A DNA stretch of 64,000 nucleotides from Archilochus colubris (Eukaryota; Chordata; Aves; Apodiformes; Trochilidae): positions 42,711,805 through 42,775,804 of the forward strand of contig CM041115.1 in assembly GCA_023079485.1 (NCBI GenBank), written 5' to 3'. The position numbers and the translations under genes were made by a program. Under the pieces are notes generated by a model that was given only the letters and a program-made list of their open reading frames with translations, did not search any database and had not been told where the DNA came from. This document shows positions 62,501 to 64,000 of this stretch, piece by piece; within the stretch, counting starts at the first letter, position 1, and the number at the start of each line of letters is the position of its first letter.

Positions 62501-64000
62501 TACACTCAGGGGAAAAATAGAAAAAAAAAAGTAAAACTCCTTTATTTCTGTTATTTGCTAGAAGGGGTGTATTATCTCCAGTGTAGACCATCTTCCAGCT
62601 TTGTATGTTTTCTAAGCTTCCATGTCATCAAGTGGAGGAGTTTCTACCTCTGCCCATGATCAGAAATTATTTCATAGTGTCTTTTTCAGGGCTTCTCCAA
62701 CCCCTTAAAAGGGATGATCATCAGAACAGTGGAGACTTCCATCAGTATATGTCTCTCATAACTCTACCTTGCATAACAGATTTCATTCATGGGAAGAAAG
62801 AAGCCAAGCCTCTCATAAGTCAAGATTATGACTATTGTAGTATTGAAATGAATGTATAGTTACCTCTTGAATAAAGTGGTTTTGTAGTTTTAGCATAGGT
62901 AGTAATCTGTCCTCATCTCAATGAAGTTTATCTCTACTTCAAAATAATTTTTTCATAATTCTTCATTAATTATTGTTAGCTTGCAATCCCCAATCCTTAG
63001 TAAAATGCTGGAATACCTTGTTAACCTGACACATTCTTTATGTCACATAGTTCTTTTGTATTTCCTAATTTTAAGACAAGGTTCTTAACCCCAACTAATT
63101 ATTGTGAAGCTTTTGCTGACTTTGACAGTTCCAATGGGATTTCTATATAATGCAAGATTCCTTATGGACTTGACAGATGCTAGGCAGGAAGCCATATTTG
63201 TAAGAAACTGACCTTTGTGCCTTATCTTTCTCTGGAGTCAGGTTTCAGAATTTAACAATAAAAAGTGGTCATGGATCTAGATTGAATCAGAACAGTAATG
63301 TTCTGCCTACTTTATGCAATTAAATAGATGTATTTTTAAAGTCATTCCCTCTTGTAACATAGAAAAGACAATTTATTCCTCCAAAGTAGATTCCTGGGTC
63401 ATATGTAAAATAGTTTCACATCTATTAACTGAGATCTGTAGCTATAGCTTCCCTTAAGGAAGTAGATTCATATTTGTACCATTTTTGTGTGAGAATTTGT
63501 CACTGCCACATGAAATTACAGCACCAGACTCTACGTGTTACTGTATGATTTACTGTGTATGCTTCTGTCTGCACTAGTTAACTAATTTTATGAGAAGTTG
63601 TGTATAATTTAATGTTTTTCCTCATAAGGCTTCTTTCTGTAAATTGCACAGTCTTGTGCTTTAACACTGAATGCTGGAAAAGATGAAGATGCATTTGACT
63701 CTGCTGTGCTACTGGCCTATTACAAGTTTTATTGTAGCTTTTCAATGGGTAGGATTTGCGTTGAAAGGACAGTTTACTGAATATCGTACATTGATCTTTG
63801 TTGTGTCTTAAGCTGCAACAGAATAAACACTGGACACTAGAGCACAATAAATTTTATTTAGTAGAAGCAGATATAAAACATATTTTTGATATAAAACAGT
63901 TTAAAAGTCCAGAAGAACAGATAATTTATTGAATGATTTTGTACCAGAGAAACAGCTGTGCTTAACTGCCATATCATTACAAATAATAGTGACTCATATT
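59548..64000 (+). other. PTPRD: Intron after the D1 lead-in exon (3' end outside window)
   Basis: At least 4.45 kb of AT-rich intron. No CR1, LTR, RNA gene or further PTPRD exon is recognised. A short A run lies at 62079-62090. Confidence 0.75.

Larger units (their letters stand above)
1..64000 (+). other. PTPRD: PTPRD gene body, partial at both ends
   Basis: The whole window lies within one + strand gene for receptor-type tyrosine phosphatase delta, a presynaptic adhesion and signalling receptor of the LAR (type IIa) family. Sixteen exons splice into an open frame of 1011 codons covering FN1 (end) to FN8, a furin-type site, the transmembrane helix and the juxtamembrane region. PTPRD is chosen over PTPRS and PTPRF because of the D1 lead-in '[16 protein letters not shown]' and the FN wording, for example 'RGPPSEPV' and 'QRVSTEP'. 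The signal peptide, Ig domains and Ig-region microexons lie upstream; the D1 and D2 phosphatase domains lie downstream. The bird gene is expected on chromosome Z by synteny; that part is knowledge, not observation. Confidence 0.95.

Noticed and set aside
1..64000. Bacterial-type systems, CRISPR arrays, operons, ribosome-binding sites or tRNA/rRNA genes
   Set aside because: The window is vertebrate intron-exon sequence with spliceosomal boundaries. No such features were found on reading.

Overview
The window is a stretch of bird nuclear DNA lying inside one large gene on the + strand: PTPRD, the type IIa (LAR-family) receptor protein-tyrosine phosphatase delta. Avian origin is inferred from many CR1 LINE fragments (3' ends of the ATTCTATG/ATTCTGTGA type), an avian-style retroviral solo LTR, AT-rich introns and an exon-encoded protein very close to vertebrate PTPRD. 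In birds PTPRD is Z-linked (established knowledge, not visible here). Both gene ends lie outside the window.

Sixteen exons can be placed with GT/AG boundaries: 1-478, 8580-8713, 10876-11020, 14207-14512, 15536-15729, 16938-16964, 18915-19032, 24039-24626, 25060-25157, 26025-26284, 30702-30792, 37402-37611, 40886-41046, 46876-46887, 49719-49831 and 59450-59547. Joined, they total 3033 nt (1011 codons) and the frame stays open. They encode, in order, the end of FN1, FN2 to FN8, a membrane-proximal ectodomain with a furin-type RKRR site, the single transmembrane helix, the juxtamembrane segment, and the lead-in to the first phosphatase domain (D1). The catalytic domains are downstream of the window.

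Two exons are microexons: 27 nt in FN5 and 12 nt just inside the membrane. The intron between the juxtamembrane exon and the D1 lead-in exon holds two further in-frame cassette candidates. One is 120 nt (57270-57389). The other is 42 nt (58902-58943), resembling a mammalian cassette but diverged and with a poor donor. These alternative juxtamembrane segments are the most interesting part of the window.

The rest is intron. It contains at least seven CR1 fragments on both strands (one keeping endonuclease and RT-tail coding remnants), a roughly 719 bp solo LTR apparently nested in an older CR1, an 850 nt purine-free TTCC-type tract with G-quadruplex potential on the other strand, A-rich and AT-rich low-complexity blocks, and a 17-bp hairpin. 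No RNA gene, CRISPR array, promoter or independent protein gene is supported.
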